A stretch of DNA of 64,000 nt from an uncultured Prevotellaceae bacterium. Its GTDB lineage: Bacteria > Bacteroidota > Bacteroidia > Bacteroidales > Bacteroidaceae. The notes under the pieces were generated by a model. The model did not search any database. It saw nothing but the letters and a program-made list of their open reading frames with translations, and was not told the origin of the DNA. Shown here piece by piece: positions 32,736 through 41,545 of this stretch. A program made the translations under genes and the position numbers. The stretch's first letter is position 1. The number at the start of each line of letters is the position of its first letter. The stretch is from positions 1-64,000 of the forward strand of contig CAMVAT010000001.1 in assembly GCA_947165505.1 (NCBI GenBank), written 5' to 3'.

Positions 32736-33425
32736 TTACTTCTCGTCGGTATCGATGCACTTCCAGACCACAGCAGCCAGAGCGCCGCCGATGAACGGAC
32801 CCACGATAAACACCCAGAGGTCTGTCAGGGCCTTGCCACCCTCGAAGAGAGCCGGGCCGATAGAACGGGCGGGGTTGACCGATGTGCCGGTGAAGTTGAT
32901 ACCCACCAGGTGGATGAGGATCAGGCTCAGACCGATGGCCAGTCCGGCAAAGTTATTAGTTGCGCCATTGGTACGAGCTGTAGCGCCAAGCACCACCATC
33001 ACAAAGATGAAGGTGAGCACAATCTCGACAATCAGGCCGTTGGTGGTGCCGGCAGCACAGGCGTTGGCTCCGGTATGGTGCGCACCTGCACCCATGGTGA
33101 TAGCTCCATCGGGCACGGTTGAGACGATGCCGGCGAGCACGGCAGCGGCGATGATGGCACCGATCACCTGGAATACGATATACATGCCAGCATCTTTACC
33201 GCTCATACGTCCGCTGAGGAACACGCCAAGCGTGATGGCAGGGTTGATATGGCAACCGCTGATGCCACCAATCGTATAGGCCATAGCCACGACAGCAAGA
33301 CCGAAGGCAATGGCTGTGCCCACTACCGAAGCAGCATCGGAACCACAATTCAGACTGACAGCTGCACCGCAGCCTAACAGTGTAAGTACAAACGTACCAA
33401 ACATTTCAGCTAAATACTTTTTCAT
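32736..33425 (-). CDS. MIP family aquaporin
   Basis: The 229-residue inner-membrane channel has six membrane helices and the two half-helices with NPA motifs: CHINPAITLG and GTSVNPARSIG. The Arg after the second NPA is the selectivity-filter Arg. The short loops and sequence look more like AqpZ-type water channels than GlpF glycerol facilitators. No glycerol genes adjoin it. Confidence 0.92.
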   Translation of the reverse strand: MKKYLAEMFGTFVLTLLGCGAAVSLNCGSDAASVVGTAIAFGLAVVAMAYTIGGISGCHINPAITLGVFLSGRMSGKDAGMYIVFQVIGAIIAAAVLAGIVSTVPDGAITMGAGAHHTGANACAAGTTNGLIVEIVLTFIFVMVVLGATARTNGATNNFAGLAIGLSLILIHLVGINFTGTSVNPARSIGPALFEGGKALTDLWVFIVGPFIGGALAAVVWKCIDTDEK

Positions 33426-33466
33426 AATTAGATGGTTTTAAATGAATAAATCTCTTAAAAACAACG

Positions 33467-33498
33467 CAAAATTAGCCAATTTATTTTAAATACGCAAA
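33467..33498 (-). promoter_or_regulatory. aquaporin promoter
   Basis: TTTG (33495-33498), 20 nt and TAATTTTG (33467-33474) on the minus strand, about 42 nt before the ATG. Confidence 0.78.
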
Positions 33499-33541
33499 TA
33501 ATTTGACAGAAAAAAGTTAAAAAAAGTAAGTCAGCCGCCGC

Positions 33542-34498
33542 TTATTTGTCGATACTGACCAGCTCGTATTTTTTAGTTCCGAGGCCTATCTGCTCGGCAT
33601 AGTCCACCGTGTGCGTGCCATGCAGCCGCTGTATGCGCTCTGTGAGCGGCTGGGCGGTGTCGCCTGGCCGGTTGACATGACCGAACACGAGGTCGAGACA
33701 GGCTTGGTCGAGAGCCACGGGGTCGAGCGAGGCCAGGATGCCCATGTCTTTGAGTTGTGGCGCGGCAGGATGCGAATCGCAGTCGCAATCCACCGACATA
33801 TTGTTCATGACATTGATATAGAGGATGCGCTGCCCATGTCCGAAATACTCATGTACGGCCTGCGCCGCGGCAGCCATCGACTCCAAGAACCCGTCTTGGT
33901 CGCCGGTATGGTTCCACGCGTCATCCACATCGGTGGTGTAGCCGGCAGAATGGATATAGGCCTTGCCCGTGGCTGAGGCCACACCGATAGAAGCGTTTTT
34001 GAGCACCCCTCCGAAGCCGCCCATGGCATGCCCCTTGAAGTGAGCCAAATTGATCATGAAGTCGTAGTTGGGCAGATGAGCGCCCACGATGTCATATTTG
34101 ATGTGCTTTCTGTCCTTCACGGGGATGCGTATGGTGCCCGCCTCATCCATCAGGTCAACGGCGAAGATGGAGTCGAACCCGTGTTTGTGAATCGTCTTCC
34201 AATGCGCCTCCACGGTATTGCGACTGCCGCGATAGGCGGTGTTGCACTCCACGATGGTGCCGCTCACCTCATCTACCAACTGCCTGATGAGCGTGGGCTT
34301 CAGATAGTTGTTGCCGCCATCCTCACCTGTGGATATTTTCACTGCCACGCGGCCTGTGGCCTCGCGCCCCAGGGCTTTGTAGATTTTCACCAATGCCTCG
34401 GGCGAGATGTCTTTGGTCATATAGACCTTGCTCTGTGCGAAAGTTGCCGCTGCCGACATGAGCATCAGCACGGCAGCCATGATTCTTAGTGTTTTCAT
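33542..34498 (-). CDS. exported DUF362 family protein
   Basis: The 318-residue product has a signal peptide (MKTLRIMAAVLMLMSAAATFAQ) and a DUF362 domain. Segments include VAVKISTGEDGGNNYLKP, NLAHFKGHAMGGFGGVLKNASIGVAS and DMGILASLDPVALDQACLDLV. Many DUF362 proteins are fused to ferredoxin domains. This one has no CxxCxxC cluster motif, only a CDCD pair near residue 240. The function is unknown. It is divergent from the CE2-like esterase gene. Confidence 0.85.
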   Translation of the reverse strand: MKTLRIMAAVLMLMSAAATFAQSKVYMTKDISPEALVKIYKALGREATGRVAVKISTGEDGGNNYLKPTLIRQLVDEVSGTIVECNTAYRGSRNTVEAHWKTIHKHGFDSIFAVDLMDEAGTIRIPVKDRKHIKYDIVGAHLPNYDFMINLAHFKGHAMGGFGGVLKNASIGVASATGKAYIHSAGYTTDVDDAWNHTGDQDGFLESMAAAAQAVHEYFGHGQRILYINVMNNMSVDCDCDSHPAAPQLKDMGILASLDPVALDQACLDLVFGHVNRPGDTAQPLTERIQRLHGTHTVDYAEQIGLGTKKYELVSIDK

Positions 34499-34587
34499 AT
34501 CTTGATGACTTTGATGATATCGGCAGAATACAGCTGGACGAAAGGCGGCCGACCGTTATTTCTCTTTCTTTTTCGCTTATTTTGCCA

Positions 34588-34595
34588 CAAAAGTA
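34588..34595 (-). promoter_or_regulatory. -7 element of the DUF362 gene
   Basis: TACTTTTG on the minus strand, about 90 nt before the start. The -33 element is weak. Confidence 0.4.
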
Positions 34596-34618
34596 CGCTA
34601 TTTATTTTAAAAAATACG

Positions 34619-34626
34619 TATTTTTG
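34619..34626 (+). promoter_or_regulatory. -7 element of the CE2-like gene
   Basis: TATTTTTG lies 29 nt before the ATG. No TTTG is seen at the expected -33 place. Confidence 0.45.
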
Positions 34627-34655
34627 CACGGAAAAACCCATTTACAACACAGAAA

Positions 34656-35753
34656 ATGAAAAAAACAATCACACTCCTGACCCTGATCCTGCTGACCCTG
34701 ACAGCCAGCGCATCGGTCACCATGCCCATCCGCGGCACCGTCGTCCCCGCCTCCGACAGCCATATCCAATACATCGGACGCATCGACTTCAGCAACCCCG
34801 ACTCGCCGCTGTTCACCTATCCCGGCATACAGATCAACGCCTGCTTTGAGGGCACATCGCTCCGCATGATAGCCAAGCCCGAGAGCGGCTATTTCATGGT
34901 CACCATCGACGGCAGCGAGGCGTTTAAAGTGGCGTTCACCGGCGAGAAAGACTCTGTGGTAACACTGGCAGTGGCATTGGCACAGGGACAGCACACGGTG
35001 CGGCTGATGTACTGCATGGAGGGGTTGAACCGCCGTCCCGAGTTTCGCGGGTTCGTACTCGACAAGGGCTGCCGCTTGCTGGCACCTCCCGCCCTGCCCG
35101 ACCGCCGCATCGAGTTCATCGGCAACTCCATCACCTGCGGCTACGGCAATGAGAGCGTGAATGCACCCGACCCCTTCGAGGATGCCACCGAGAACCACTA
35201 TTACACCTACGCGGCGCAGTCGGCACGCGACCTGGGAGCCGTGGCACAGGTGGTGGCCCGTTCGGGCATCGGCGTCTATCGCTGCTACAACGGTCCGCGC
35301 GAGGGCAGTCCCGACCAGATGCCCAAGCAGTATGAATATACCAATTTCGACGATTTCACACAGCCGTGGGATTTCAGCCGTTTCACCCCGCACGTGGTGT
35401 GCATCAACCTTGGCACCAACGACACCTCGACCAACAACTACGACGAGCAGCGTCTGCTGGCGGCCTACCGCAGTTTCCTCAAGCAAGTGCGGGGTCACTA
35501 CCCCGAGGCCAAGATTGTGCTGCTGTGCGGTTCGATGCTCAACGGCAAGGAGCTGTCGCTGGTGCGCGAGCAGTTAGACCGTGTGCGCGACGAGGCAGTC
35601 GCCCATGGCGACAAGGAAGTCTATCGTTTCGACTTCACGCCTCAGGACGGCGCACTGAAATACGGTGCCAGTTGGCATCCCAGCTACTGGCAACATCAGA
35701 AGATGGCGGCCGAACTGACCGCCTATCTCCGCACGTTGATGAATTGGTTCTGA
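34656..35753 (+). CDS. secreted carbohydrate esterase, CE2-like SGNH hydrolase
   Basis: The 365-residue exported esterase (signal peptide MKKTITLLTLILLTLTASAS) has an N-terminal beta-sandwich (about 25-145) and a C-terminal SGNH domain. This is the CE2 acetyl-xylan/mannan esterase layout. The nucleophile is Ser158 in FIGNSITCGYGNE, the oxyanion Asn is in NLGTNDTS, and the catalytic His341 is in GASWHPSYWQH. The usual Asp partner is less obvious, and CE2 enzymes can act with a Ser-His dyad. It would deacetylate plant polysaccharide. Confidence 0.87.
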   Translation: MKKTITLLTLILLTLTASASVTMPIRGTVVPASDSHIQYIGRIDFSNPDSPLFTYPGIQINACFEGTSLRMIAKPESGYFMVTIDGSEAFKVAFTGEKDSVVTLAVALAQGQHTVRLMYCMEGLNRRPEFRGFVLDKGCRLLAPPALPDRRIEFIGNSITCGYGNESVNAPDPFEDATENHYYTYAAQSARDLGAVAQVVARSGIGVYRCYNGPREGSPDQMPKQYEYTNFDDFTQPWDFSRFTPHVVCINLGTNDTSTNNYDEQRLLAAYRSFLKQVRGHYPEAKIVLLCGSMLNGKELSLVREQLDRVRDEAVAHGDKEVYRFDFTPQDGALKYGASWHPSYWQHQKMAAELTAYLRTLMNWF

Positions 35754-35757
35754 GTTC

Positions 35758-35945
35758 TTAAAGGTGAGAGGTGAGAGGTAAGAGAATTGTTTTGGGACAG
35801 GGGGCAAGGGGCAAGGGGCAGGGGGCAGGAGATATGCTCCGAGCACCCCGCAATCCCTCCTGGAGCCCCGGAGGATCCGGAAAACACGGAAAACACGGGA
35901 AGCCCTCAACCGTGTAGAACACTCAACCCTCAACCTTCAACCAAA
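35758..35945. repeat. composite repeat block, copy A (left of kdgK)
   Basis: In order: GAGAGGTGAGAGGTAAGAGAAT, TTTTGGGACAG, GGGGCAA/GGGGCAG heptads, GGAGATATG, CACCCCGCAAT, CCGGAAAACA units, and CTCAACC heptads reaching the kdgK stop. The order matches copy B at 37028. Confidence 0.8.
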
Positions 35946-36952
35946 CGTAGTATTTCTTCGTCCTTGGCGAGGTTGAAGTCGCCGGGGATGTAATTTTTGA
36001 GTGTGGCAGCGGCGAGAGAATAGTCGAGCCACTTCTGCGCATCGTCGGGGAAGCACAGCGCCGCATGGATGCTGCCTGCCGCGAAAGCGTCGCCCACACC
36101 CACCGGGTCGATCACATTGGTGATGTCGTGTATGACGGAGTGCAGCATCTCGTCGCCGTTGTTGAGCATCATGGCCGTGAGCAGATGATGGGTGGGTGCC
36201 ACTTGGTTGCGTGTGCCGATAATCATCTTAGCACAGCGCGGACAGATGGCATGCAGCTCACGGTACCAGTCGCGGTAAATATCCAGGTCGATGGGATCGT
36301 TGGCTGTGGTCACTTCGAGGGGCACCTTCCGTCCCGTGAGCCATTCATACTCGATGGCATCGCCAAACATCACGTCGGCGCGTTGCATCAGTCGCGTGAT
36401 GGTCTCTTTGGCATCTGCCCCGTATTTCCACAGCGCCGAGCGGTAATTGATATCGACCGAGATGGTCAGGCCCAGTTCGTCGGCCACGTCGAGCGCCTCG
36501 AAGGTCACATCGGCGGCACTCTGCGAGATACCGATAGAGATGCCCGAGGTATGAAACACTGTGGCATCCTTCAGGATGGCATGCCAGTCGATGTCGCCGG
36601 GGCGCAGCGTGCTGAAGGGCGTATTGTCGCGGTCGTAGATGGTTTTCGACTTCTGCCTCGACTGTCCTTGTTGCAGGTAATAGGTGCCGATGCGGTCGCC
36701 CTGAAACTGTATGAGACTGGTATCCACGCCGAATGCCTTCAGCTTATCGGCGGCCGTATGTCCCACCAGGTTGTCGGGCAGTCGTGTCACCACGCTCACT
36801 TTGTCACCCAGTGTAGCAAGCGAAACAGCCACGTTGGCCTCGCTGCCCACAAACTTTGCCGTGTCGAGATTCACTTTCTCGAGCGGCATCCCTTCTTCTT
36901 CGAGTCGAAGCATCAGCTCTCCGAAACAAACAATCTTTTTTTCTTTCATCAT
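35930..36952 (-). CDS. kdgK: PfkB family sugar kinase, 2-keto-3-deoxygluconate kinase-like
   Basis: The predicted reaction is ATP-dependent phosphorylation of 2-keto-3-deoxygluconate, the last step before aldolase cleavage in hexuronate breakdown. From the ATG at 36952 the product has 340 residues. KIVCFGELMLRLE opens the fold, GSEANVAVSLATLG is the substrate-side motif, SVDINYRSALW is the KdgK-like part, and DPVGVGDAFAAGS holds the catalytic Asp. The frame is open for 65 codons upstream only because of in-frame repeats. The 46-49 kb sugar-acid operon could supply its substrate. Other PfkB sugars remain possible. Confidence 0.82.
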   Translation of the reverse strand: MMKEKKIVCFGELMLRLEEEGMPLEKVNLDTAKFVGSEANVAVSLATLGDKVSVVTRLPDNLVGHTAADKLKAFGVDTSLIQFQGDRIGTYYLQQGQSRQKSKTIYDRDNTPFSTLRPGDIDWHAILKDATVFHTSGISIGISQSAADVTFEALDVADELGLTISVDINYRSALWKYGADAKETITRLMQRADVMFGDAIEYEWLTGRKVPLEVTTANDPIDLDIYRDWYRELHAICPRCAKMIIGTRNQVAPTHHLLTAMMLNNGDEMLHSVIHDITNVIDPVGVGDAFAAGSIHAALCFPDDAQKWLDYSLAAATLKNYIPGDFNLAKDEEILRLVEG

Positions 36953-36979
36953 ATTTTTTTCTTGGACAATTACCGTGTG

Positions 36980-37010
36980 CAAAGATAGTGCAAGCCGAAG
37001 ACAAAACAAA
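36980..37010 (-). promoter_or_regulatory. kdgK promoter
   Basis: TTTG (37007-37010), 19 nt and TATCTTTG (36980-36987) on the minus strand; the leader is about 22 nt. Confidence 0.78.
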
Positions 37011-37027
37011 ATAAAAAACGAAGTTTT

Positions 37028-37290
37028 TTTAGAGGTGAGAGGTAAGAGGTGAGAGGTAAGAGGTAAGAGGTGAGAGGTGAGGGGGTAAGAGGTGAGAGGT
37101 AAGAGAATAGTTTTGGGGTAAGGGGCAGGAGATGTGTCCGCCGCCACCCCGCAATAGAAACCGGAAAAACCGGAGATTCTGGAGAGCCCGGAGAGCCCGG
37201 AAATTCCGGAAATTCCGGAGATTCCGGAAAACCCGGAAAATCCGGTAAACCCCGGAAAATTCTCAACCGAGTAAGAGCCCTAAACCATTT
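37028..37290. repeat. composite repeat block, copy B (right of kdgK)
   Basis: GAGGTGA/GAGGTAA heptads (37030-37105), TTTTGGGGTAAGGGGCAG, GGAGATGTG, CACCCCGCAAT, then about ten CCGGAAAA/CCGGAGAT units of 9 nt (37160-37258) and CTCAACC. Same orientation and order as copy A. Confidence 0.8.
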
Positions 37291-38599
37291 ACGTCAGTTG
37301 GTTGCGCGATTTCATCTCGAGGTATCTGTTCACCACGTTGACGATGAGCTGGTCGGGGGTGGTGAACATGCTGAAGATGCCGTTTTGGCGCAGCGTGCTG
37401 ACAATGAGCCGCCGCTCATACTGATAGCGCTCTGCCGACACATGCTGGAAATAATCCAAGGCATCCTCCATCGGCGAGTCGATAAAGCGGCGCATCTCCA
37501 CATCGTCGAAGAAGACGATGAGCAGGCGGTTGCGGCTGTTCATTTGCTTCAGGTAGGGCAGACAGCGGTTGAGGTCGCTCATGCCCGAGAACGCCGTGAA
37601 CATGACGATGAACGAGCGGCGGTTGACGTAGCGGTTCACCTGCTTGCACAATGCCGCATAGTCGGGTTCGCCAAATTCGGTCTGCTGATGATAGAGATTC
37701 TCAAGTATCGTGCGCATGTGTCCGTGTTGCCGGCCAGCCCTGACGAAGGTGTCGAACTGCGCGGCGTATGTCATCAGTCCCGCCTTATCGTCCTTGTTGA
37801 TAGCCACATACGAGAGCACGAGAGCCGCATTGATGGCATAGTCAAGCAGAGTCATGCCATTGAACGCCTGCTGCATGAGCCTGCCCTTGTCGATGAGACT
37901 GTATATCTGCTGCGAGCGCTCATCTTGATACACATTGACCATCAGTTGGCTGCGCCGTGCCGTTGCCTTCCAGTTGATGGTACGGTAGTCGTCGCCCTGC
38001 ACATAGTCTTTGATTTGTTCAAACTCGGTATTGTTGCCCACACGGCGTATGCGCTTGATGCCCGCCTCCACCAGGCTGTTGCTCACAGAGAGAATCTCCA
38101 TCCGGTTGAGCATCATAAACGAAGGATAGACCTTGACCTGCTGTGCCGCCGGACAGCGGAAGGTGCGCTGAGCCAGTCGCAGCGACGTCTCTGCCACGAC
38201 CACGATATTGCCGAAGTCCATCCGTCCGCGCCGCACAGGCCGCAGGCTATAGTTGACGCTGCGCTCCCCACCCGCGTCGAGCGACATCCCGAACGAGAGA
38301 TCGCGGCGATGCAGTTCCACCGGTGCCTCGTCGATGACGTGCAAGCGCAGGGGCACCCAGCCCGAATTGCGTATGTGTAGCACCACCTCATTGTCGTCGC
38401 CGTTGGAGAATCGCTCCGCGCAAGAGCGAGACGCCTCTACCCCACCCCTGGCGAAGAGCATGACGGCATCGAGCGCGATAAGCGCCACCACCAGCACCAG
38501 CAGACACAGTCCGATGGTGTAGAATGGCGGCCATGCCACGCCCAGAGCGGTGACGAGGGCCACGATAGCGAGTAATATGAAACTGCGGTTGGCCATCAA
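37289..38599 (-). CDS. DUF58 domain protein
   Basis: The 436-residue protein has two N-terminal membrane helices (about 5-45), then a DUF58/vWA-like region. DYVQGDDYRTINWKATARRSQLMVN is the family signature, and IVMFTAFSGMSDLNRCL belongs to the vWA part. DUF58 proteins are co-encoded with MoxR AAA+ chaperones and probably form metal-dependent assembly modules at the membrane. Its start overlaps the moxR stop by 4 nt, so coupled translation is likely. Confidence 0.87.
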   Translation of the reverse strand: MMANRSFILLAIVALVTALGVAWPPFYTIGLCLLVLVVALIALDAVMLFARGGVEASRSCAERFSNGDDNEVVLHIRNSGWVPLRLHVIDEAPVELHRRDLSFGMSLDAGGERSVNYSLRPVRRGRMDFGNIVVVAETSLRLAQRTFRCPAAQQVKVYPSFMMLNRMEILSVSNSLVEAGIKRIRRVGNNTEFEQIKDYVQGDDYRTINWKATARRSQLMVNVYQDERSQQIYSLIDKGRLMQQAFNGMTLLDYAINAALVLSYVAINKDDKAGLMTYAAQFDTFVRAGRQHGHMRTILENLYHQQTEFGEPDYAALCKQVNRYVNRRSFIVMFTAFSGMSDLNRCLPYLKQMNSRNRLLIVFFDDVEMRRFIDSPMEDALDYFQHVSAERYQYERRLIVSTLRQNGIFSMFTTPDQLIVNVVNRYLEMKSRNQLT

Positions 38600-39573
38600 G
38601 TAGGTATTTGCACTTGGTTGATGAGTCGCATCACCACTTTCATCGCCGTCTGCCCCTCCATCTCAGCCTCGGCGGTGAGTATCATACGGTGTTGCAGCAC
38701 CGAGGGAGCCACATACTTGATATCATCGGGCGTAACATAGTCGCGGCCCTGCAAGAGCGCCATCGCCTTGGAGGCGCGCAAGAGCGCCACGGCGGCACGC
38801 GGCGAGGCACCCAGATATACGGCATGGTCGGCACGTGTCTGCTGCACCACCTGTGCGATATAGGCGAGCAGCGAGGGATCGACCAGCACCTTTGCGGCCA
38901 GCGCGCGGTAGTGCAGCAGCTGCTGGCGTGTGAGGATGGGCGAGAGGTTGTCGAGTTTCACCAGTTGGGCATTGCTCTGATGCCGTTGCAAGATGGCCAC
39001 CTCTTGCTCCATCGTGGGATAGAGCATCGATATCTTCATCAGGAAGCGGTCGAGCTGCGCCTCAGGCAGTTTATAGGTGCCCTCCTGCTCTACGGGGTTC
39101 TGCGTGGCCAGCACGGTGAAGATGTCGCCCATGGGATAGGTGGTGCCGTCGATGGAAGCCTGACGCTCCTCCATCACTTCAAAGAGCGCCGCCTGCGTCT
39201 TGGCGGGTGCCCGGTTGATTTCATCCACGAGCACCACATCGGCGAAGATGGGTCCGCGGTGGAAGTCAAATTCCGAGTTTTTCATGTTGAACACCGTCGT
39301 GCCCAGCACATCCGACGGCATGAGGTCGGGCGTGAACTGCAGACGGTTGAACCGTGCGTCGAGCAGTCGGGACACCACCCTGGCCAGCAATGTCTTCGCC
39401 ACGCCGGGCACGCCCTCGAGCAGCACATGTCCATCGGCCAGTATCGCGGTGAGCAACAGGTTGACAGGCACCTCTTGCCCCACGATGACCGAGGCGATAG
39501 ACTGCCGTATGAGTTGGATTTTCTGTACGAAGTCGCCCAGATCCATCCGGGTGGGATTCATTTGTTGTTCCAT
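38596..39573 (-). CDS. MoxR family AAA+ ATPase
   Basis: A 325-residue AAA+ chaperone. Walker A is LLEGVPGVAKTLLAR (about 53-67), Walker B is VVLVDEINRAPAKTQAALFEVMEERQ, sensor 1 is LATQNP, and the arginine finger region is AQLDRFLMKI. The C-terminal lid has GASPRAAVALLRASKA. MoxR proteins activate or assemble partner complexes with vWA domains, here probably the DUF58 protein. It follows the DUF4350 gene by 19 nt. Confidence 0.94.
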   Translation of the reverse strand: MEQQMNPTRMDLGDFVQKIQLIRQSIASVIVGQEVPVNLLLTAILADGHVLLEGVPGVAKTLLARVVSRLLDARFNRLQFTPDLMPSDVLGTTVFNMKNSEFDFHRGPIFADVVLVDEINRAPAKTQAALFEVMEERQASIDGTTYPMGDIFTVLATQNPVEQEGTYKLPEAQLDRFLMKISMLYPTMEQEVAILQRHQSNAQLVKLDNLSPILTRQQLLHYRALAAKVLVDPSLLAYIAQVVQQTRADHAVYLGASPRAAVALLRASKAMALLQGRDYVTPDDIKYVAPSVLQHRMILTAEAEMEGQTAMKVVMRLINQVQIPT

Positions 39574-39592
39574 ATTGTCTGTTCTTTGGTTT

Positions 39593-40906
39593 TTATATCG
39601 CCTTCAATATCTTGTTCATCTTGTCTATCAGGTCTAACGCCTCCTGGCTCTCGGTGATGATATTCGACCTGGCGTCATTGACGGTCTGCTGCACGAACGC
39701 GGGGTCGAGTCCCGTCTTATTCGCCAGCAAAGCCATGTTATGCGGGTCGGCCTCACGGTCGTTGATGTCGATCATCAACCTGCGCCGCAGTTCCTCAGCG
39801 AAATAGACATACTTCATATAGAGCAGGTTCTTATAGTCGCCGCGGCTGTAGTATATATTGCCCACGATCTGCACAAACTCCAAGGTGTGGTTGACGGGCT
39901 CCCGATACACGGGTATGGGTCGCTGCCTGCGTCGTGCGCGGAAGAACGCGAGCAGCAGCAGAGTAGCCACGATGATATAGAGTGCCGCCCGCAGGGCCGG
40001 TTGCGAGAGGAAATACTCGATCGACGAGCGGCTGAGCTCCGTCTGTTTTTGCTCATCCTCCCATCCATCACGGCCGAGGCTGTCGTCGAGCAGAGACTGT
40101 TCCAAGACGAGCCTCACCACGGGTCTGTCGGCCATGAGCGACATCAGCCTGACAACATACGGCGAAGCCCCGGGGTCGAGGATGCCGTAATTGGTCATCA
40201 GCAGCGGCGTACATACCAGCAGCAGCTCGCCCCCCTGCTTATTGCGAAGCACCCTTTCAGCGACGATCCTGTCGTCTGCCCATGCGATGACCTCCTCGTT
40301 GGAGTCGAATGGCTGGATCTCGCTGCCTAACATCTGTTCTGCCACCTGATATGTGGCCGGGGTGTCGCCTTTGGGGCACCATGTCAGGCTGGCAGTGGCA
40401 CCTATCTGCAAAGCGTCTTTAAACTCGTAGAAATCAAAAGAATAATCTTCGTTGACCAAAGGCCATCTGTTGTAGGCAGCCCTCGTTCTGGCGGCTCTGT
40501 CTAAAGCATCCTCGTCAGAGAAGTCTATCTCTTCCATATCCCGGGCCACATCCATCAGAGGGTCAAACGAATAGCACACCACCATCACTTTGCACCCCTC
40601 GGCCAGCAAGTCCTCCACACACTTCACGTCCATCCTACCGAGCATGACGGCTTGGCCCTTCCACTTCTTGGGGTCGAAGGTCAGCACATCTTCCTCCACT
40701 ACGCGATAGCCCTGGGGCAAGGTCTCGGCCATGATGCTGTCGAAGATGTGATGGCCAAAGGGGTCGTTAGCCGACCTGGCCGGGATCTCCCAGCGCCGCG
40801 GGTCGTCGTAATCGACGTCGCAGCCTCGCAAGCCGAAGAAGATGCCCGCCCCCACCACGACGGTCAGCAACACGATGGAGAGCACACGACTGCTATTCAT
40901 GGGCAC
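39593..40906 (-). CDS. DUF4350 domain membrane protein
   Basis: The 437-residue protein has an N-terminal membrane helix (VLSIVLLTVVVGAGIFFGL) and a second helix near 305-325 (ALYIIVATLLLLAFF). A DUF4350 region of GATase-like fold lies between them (EVIAWADDRIVAERVLRNKQGGELLLVCTP). The C-terminus is cytoplasmic and helical. Only the MoxR-operon context suggests its role. It overlaps the DUF4129 gene by 14 nt. Confidence 0.8.
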   Translation of the reverse strand: MPMNSSRVLSIVLLTVVVGAGIFFGLRGCDVDYDDPRRWEIPARSANDPFGHHIFDSIMAETLPQGYRVVEEDVLTFDPKKWKGQAVMLGRMDVKCVEDLLAEGCKVMVVCYSFDPLMDVARDMEEIDFSDEDALDRAARTRAAYNRWPLVNEDYSFDFYEFKDALQIGATASLTWCPKGDTPATYQVAEQMLGSEIQPFDSNEEVIAWADDRIVAERVLRNKQGGELLLVCTPLLMTNYGILDPGASPYVVRLMSLMADRPVVRLVLEQSLLDDSLGRDGWEDEQKQTELSRSSIEYFLSQPALRAALYIIVATLLLLAFFRARRRQRPIPVYREPVNHTLEFVQIVGNIYYSRGDYKNLLYMKYVYFAEELRRRLMIDINDREADPHNMALLANKTGLDPAFVQQTVNDARSNIITESQEALDLIDKMNKILKAI

Positions 40907-41534
40907 CTCCTTTCTCTATGTCGGCACTCAGGCGCACCGCCTCTTGATACAAGGGCTCGTCGGCCGGATAGTGTCCGAAGCGCACCGCCAGATACATCCA
41001 AGTGAGCCTACGCAACGCCTCGGCGCCGGACTCCTCGACATATTCCATCGGAGCCTTATACAGTTTCCACTGGATGCGCCCCGCCTCGTCGAGATGCCGT
41101 AGCGAAGCCAGATAGACCAGGCGCACGGCCATGGCCCACTCGCCCTGTGCCGCCGCCCGACGGATAGAGTCGGCATAGTCGTCTATCTCATAGATATCCT
41201 CGGTACCAGCGTTGATGCCCTCCTCGTCGCCGTCCTCTTTCACCTTCTTGCGCCGCTTGTGCCAATCTATCCGTTTGAGCACGAAGTAGGCGGCCAGGGC
41301 CAGCAGCAGCACGAGCAGCACGATCCACACCACCTGCGGCACCGTCCCCAGCCACTGGAAGAAGTCGCCGAAGACATTGTCCGTGTCATGAGCAGGCTCG
41401 GGCATGTGGACATCCGGCAATTGGCCAGGCCCCGCCTTGCCTGACGGCGACGGCGACAACGCCGACGTGTAGTCGTAATCGTCGCGCCATCTGCGCAGCG
41501 TCTCAGACGATATAGATAAGGTATCGACAGCCAT
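40893..41534 (-). CDS. DUF4129 domain protein
   Basis: The 213-residue product has a single membrane helix (about residues 65-87, VVWIVLLVLLLALAAYFVL) and a C-terminal DUF4129 segment (EYVEESGAEALRRLTWMYLAVRFGHYP). DUF4129 proteins occur in MoxR clusters and some transglutaminase proteins. Proline-rich sequence near residues 25-45 precedes the helix. It follows the membrane-protein gene by 11 nt. Confidence 0.8.
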   Translation of the reverse strand: MAVDTLSISSETLRRWRDDYDYTSALSPSPSGKAGPGQLPDVHMPEPAHDTDNVFGDFFQWLGTVPQVVWIVLLVLLLALAAYFVLKRIDWHKRRKKVKEDGDEEGINAGTEDIYEIDDYADSIRRAAAQGEWAMAVRLVYLASLRHLDEAGRIQWKLYKAPMEYVEESGAEALRRLTWMYLAVRFGHYPADEPLYQEAVRLSADIEKGGAHE

Positions 41535-41545
41535 ACAATAGCGGG

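Noticed and set aside
36953..37147. 65-residue N-terminal extension of the KdgK-like kinase
   Set aside because: It encodes LLPLTS repeats from the heptad array and would place the start upstream of a consensus promoter located inside it.
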